From: Panulirus ornatus
Lineage: Eukaryota > Arthropoda > Malacostraca > Decapoda > Palinuridae
NCBI RefSeq assembly: GCF_036320965.1
Contig: NC_092269.1
Coordinates: forward strand, 33,639,343 to 33,703,342
DNA: 64,000 nucleotides
Reading direction: 5' to 3'
A model generated the notes under the pieces. That model saw only the letters and a list, made by a program, of their open reading frames with translations, was not told the origin of the DNA and ran no database searches. The translations under genes and the position numbers were made by a program. Below, piece by piece: positions 61,340-64,000 of the stretch (positions within the stretch are counted from its first letter, which is position 1; the number at the start of each line of letters is the position of its first letter).

Positions 61340-64000
61340 GTTCGAGGACAGAAGACCTGATGGTCCGTGACGAGGTTATCAGCTGAGGGACTGTAGATGG
61401 GAAGGTCAGATGACATAAGACCTGGTGGTCTGTGACGAGGTTATCAGCCGAGGGACATTGGATGGGAAGGTCAGATAAGACCTGATGGTCTATGACGAGG
61501 TTATCAGCTGAGGGACATCGGAAGGTCAGATGACAGAAGACCTGATGGTCTATGACGAGGTTATCAGCTGAGGGACATCGGAAGGTCAGATGACAGAAGA
61601 CCTGATGGTCTGTTACGAGGTTATCAGCTGAGGGACATGAGAAGGTCAGATGACAGAAGACCTGATGGTCTGTTACGAGGTTATCAGCTGAGGGACATGG
61701 GAAGGTCAGATGACAGAAGACCTGATGGTCTGTTACGAGGTTATCAGCTGAGGGACATGAGAAGGTCAGATGACAGAAGACCTGATGGTCTGTTACGAGG
61801 TTATCAGCTGAGGGACATGGGAAGGTCAGATGACAGAAGACCTGATGGTCTGTGACGAGGTTATCAGCCGAGGGACATTAGATGGGAAGGTCAGATGATA
61901 TAAGACCTGATGGTCTGTGACGAGGTTATCAGCCGAGGGACATTAGATGGGAAGGTCAGATGACAGAAGACCTGATGGTCTGTGACTAGGTTATCAGCCG
62001 AGGGACATTGGATGGGAAGGTCAGATGACAGAAGACCTGATGGTCTGTGACGAGGTTATCAGCCGAGGGACATTAGATGGGAAGGTCAGATGATATAAGA
62101 CCTGATGGTCTGTGACGAGGTTATCAGCCGAGGGACATTAGATGGGAAGGTCAGATGATATAAGACCTGATGGTCTGTGACGAGGTTATCAGCCGAGGGA
62201 CATTAGATGGGAAGGTCAGATGATATAAGACCTGATGGTCTGTGACGAGGTTATCAGCCGAGGGACATTAGATGGGAAGGTCAGATGATATAAGACCTGA
62301 TGGTCTGTGACGAGGTTATCAGCCGAGGGACATTAGATGGGAAGGTCAGATGATATAAGACCTGATGGTCTGTGACGAGGTTATCAGCCGAGGGACATTA
62401 GATGGGAAGGTCAGATGATATAAGACCTGATGGTCTGTGACGAGGTTATCAGCCGAGGGACATTAGATGGGAAGGTCAGATGACAGAAGACCTGATGGTC
62501 TGTGACGAGGTTATCAGCCGAGGGACATTAGATGGGAAGGTCAGATGATATAAGACCTGATGGTCTGTGACGAGGTTATCAGCCGAGGGACATTAGATGG
62601 GAAGGTCAGATGATATAAGACCTGATGGTCTGTGACGAGGTTATCAGCCGAGGGACATTAGATGGGAAGGTCAGATGACAGAAGACCTGATGGTCTGTGA
62701 CGAGGTTATCAGCCGAGGGACATTAGATGGGAAGGTCAGATGATATAAGACCTGATGGTCTGTGACGAGGTTATCAGCCGAGGGACATTAGATGGGAAGG
62801 TCAGATGATATAAGACCTGATGGTCTGTGACGAGGTTATCAGCCGAGGGACATTAGATGGGAAGGTCAGATGATATAAGACCTGATGGTCTGTGACGAGG
62901 TTATCAGCCGAGGGACATTAGATGGGAAGGTCAGATGATATAAGACCTGATGGTCTGTGACGAGGTTATCAGCCGAGGGACATTAGATGGGAAGGTCAGA
63001 TGACAGAAGACCTGATGGTCTGTGACGAGGTTATCAGCCGAGGGACATTAGATGGGAAGGTCAGATGATATAAGACCTGATGGTCTGTGACGAGGTTATC
63101 AGCCGAGGGACATTAGATGGGAAGGTCAGATGACAGAAGACCTGATGGTCTGTGACGAGGTTATCAGCCGAGGGACATTAGATGGGAAGGTCAGATGATA
63201 TAAGACCTGATGGTCTGTGACGAGGTTATCAGCCGAGGGACATTAGATGGGAAGGTCAGATGATATAAGACCTGATGGTCTGTGACGAGGTTATCAGCCG
63301 AGGGACATTAGATGGGAAGGTCAGATGATATAAGACCTGATGGTCTGTGACGAGGTTATCAGCCGAGGGACATTAGATGGGAAGGTCAGATGATATAAGA
63401 CCTGATGGTCTGTGACGAGGTTATCAGCCGAGGGACATTAGATGGGAAGGTCAGATGATATAAGACCTGATGGTCTGTGACGAGGTTATCAGCCGAGGGA
63501 CATTAGATGGGAAGGTCAGATGACAGAAGACCTGATGGTCTGTGACGAGGTTATCAGCCGAGGGACATTAGATGGGAAGGTCAGATGACAGAAGACCTGA
63601 TGGTCTGTGACGAGGTTATCAGCCGAGGGACATTAGATGGGAAGGTCAGATGATATAAGACCTGATGGTCTGTGACGAGGTTATCAGCCGAGGGACATTA
63701 GATGGGAAGGTCAGATGACAGAAGACCTGATGGTCTGTGACGAGGTTATCAGCCGAGGGACATTAGATGGGAAGGTCAGATGATATAAGACCTGATGGTC
63801 TGTGACGAGGTTATCAGCCGAGGGACATTAGATGGGAAGGTCAGATGATATAAGACCTGATGGTCTGTGACGAGGTTATCAGCCGAGGGACATTAGATGG
63901 GAAGGTCAGATGATATAAGACCTGATGGTCTGTGACGAGGTTATCAGCCGAGGGACATTAGATGGGAAGGTCAGATGATATAAGACCTGATGGTCTGTGA
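61340..64000 (+). repeat. 60/65-bp satellite array, over 40 copies, continues past the window
   Basis: The main unit is 65 bp: GGTCTGTGACGAGGTTATCA, GCCGAGGGACATTAGATGGG, AAGGTCAGATGATATAAGAC, CTGAT. Between about 61500 and 61855 a 60-bp form prevails: it lacks five bases in the TTAGATGGG part and has CAGCTGAGG and GTTACG. Two variants, GATGATATAAG and GATGACAGAAG, are interspersed along the 65-bp part. Copies are nearly identical otherwise. In the 60-bp part a 20-residue open repeat (RRSDDRRPDGLLRGYQLRDM) appears and is lost once the period becomes 65. Confidence 0.98.

Overview
This window is eukaryotic intron or intergenic DNA, most likely from a decapod crustacean. The reasons are the very high density of long microsatellites ((CT/GA)n, (GT/AC)n, (TA)n, GATA/GA compounds), large minisatellites covering a big share of the sequence, 5'-truncated non-LTR retrotransposon copies, arthropod-type core promoter motifs and GT-AG splice signals. 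There are no operons, ribosome binding sites or compact gene rows. I cannot fix the species from sequence alone.

Only one protein-coding segment is convincing. It is an 84-base coding exon at 40847-40930 (28 codons, ending on a GTAAGT donor) that looks like the start of a FERM-domain protein of the band 4.1-like 4A type. A good arthropod initiator plus downstream promoter element at 2593-2626 is followed by a possible non-coding first exon ending at a GTAAGT donor (3183). It lies on the same strand and could belong to the same gene, which would make most of the window a roughly 37-kb first intron. A few other open stretches (232-438, 17392-17482, 20510-21034, 38206-38553, 60038-60255) are weak exon candidates. 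Nearly all other long open frames come from tandem repeats.

Mobile DNA forms one connected set. A non-LTR retrotransposon (reverse transcriptase with an FADD motif) is present as three 5'-truncated copies (9347-9785, 31799-33303 on the minus strand, 54577-54840). A short SINE-like family of about 200-220 bp has at least seven copies (30893, 31570, two head-to-head at 42031-42425, 57649, 57817, 58345). Its 3' tail closely matches the retrotransposon's 3' tail, and copies of both families sit in or against (TA)n tracts. A third family, a foldback element with arms of about 75 bp, lies across a (TA)n tract from two of the retrotransposon ends. This is the best candidate for an undescribed system: a LINE/SINE pair that appears to use (TA)n microsatellites as target.

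Layout: 0-3.2 kb pyrimidine-rich DNA and putative promoter; 3.4-4.6 kb G/T-rich minisatellites; 5-9 kb microsatellites and a 60-bp array; 9.2-10 kb LINE plus foldback; 10-14.5 kb minisatellites of 57, 44, 30, 152 and about 36 bp; 15-19.4 kb microsatellites with 30- and 40-bp arrays; 19.6-22.7 kb GC-rich and partly unique DNA; 22.9-24.2 kb 21-bp array; 25-29 kb small arrays; 29.2-31.5 kb the most unique segment; 31.5-33.3 kb SINE plus the longest LINE copy; 35-36.6 kb 23-bp array; 37-41.5 kb a related 'ACGACGGTACGACCC' minisatellite family on both sides of the FERM exon; 42-55 kb mixed repeats; 55.7-56.35 kb a phased array of CCAAT-type motifs; 57.6-58.5 kb SINE cluster; 61.3-64 kb a 60/65-bp satellite that runs off the end of the window.
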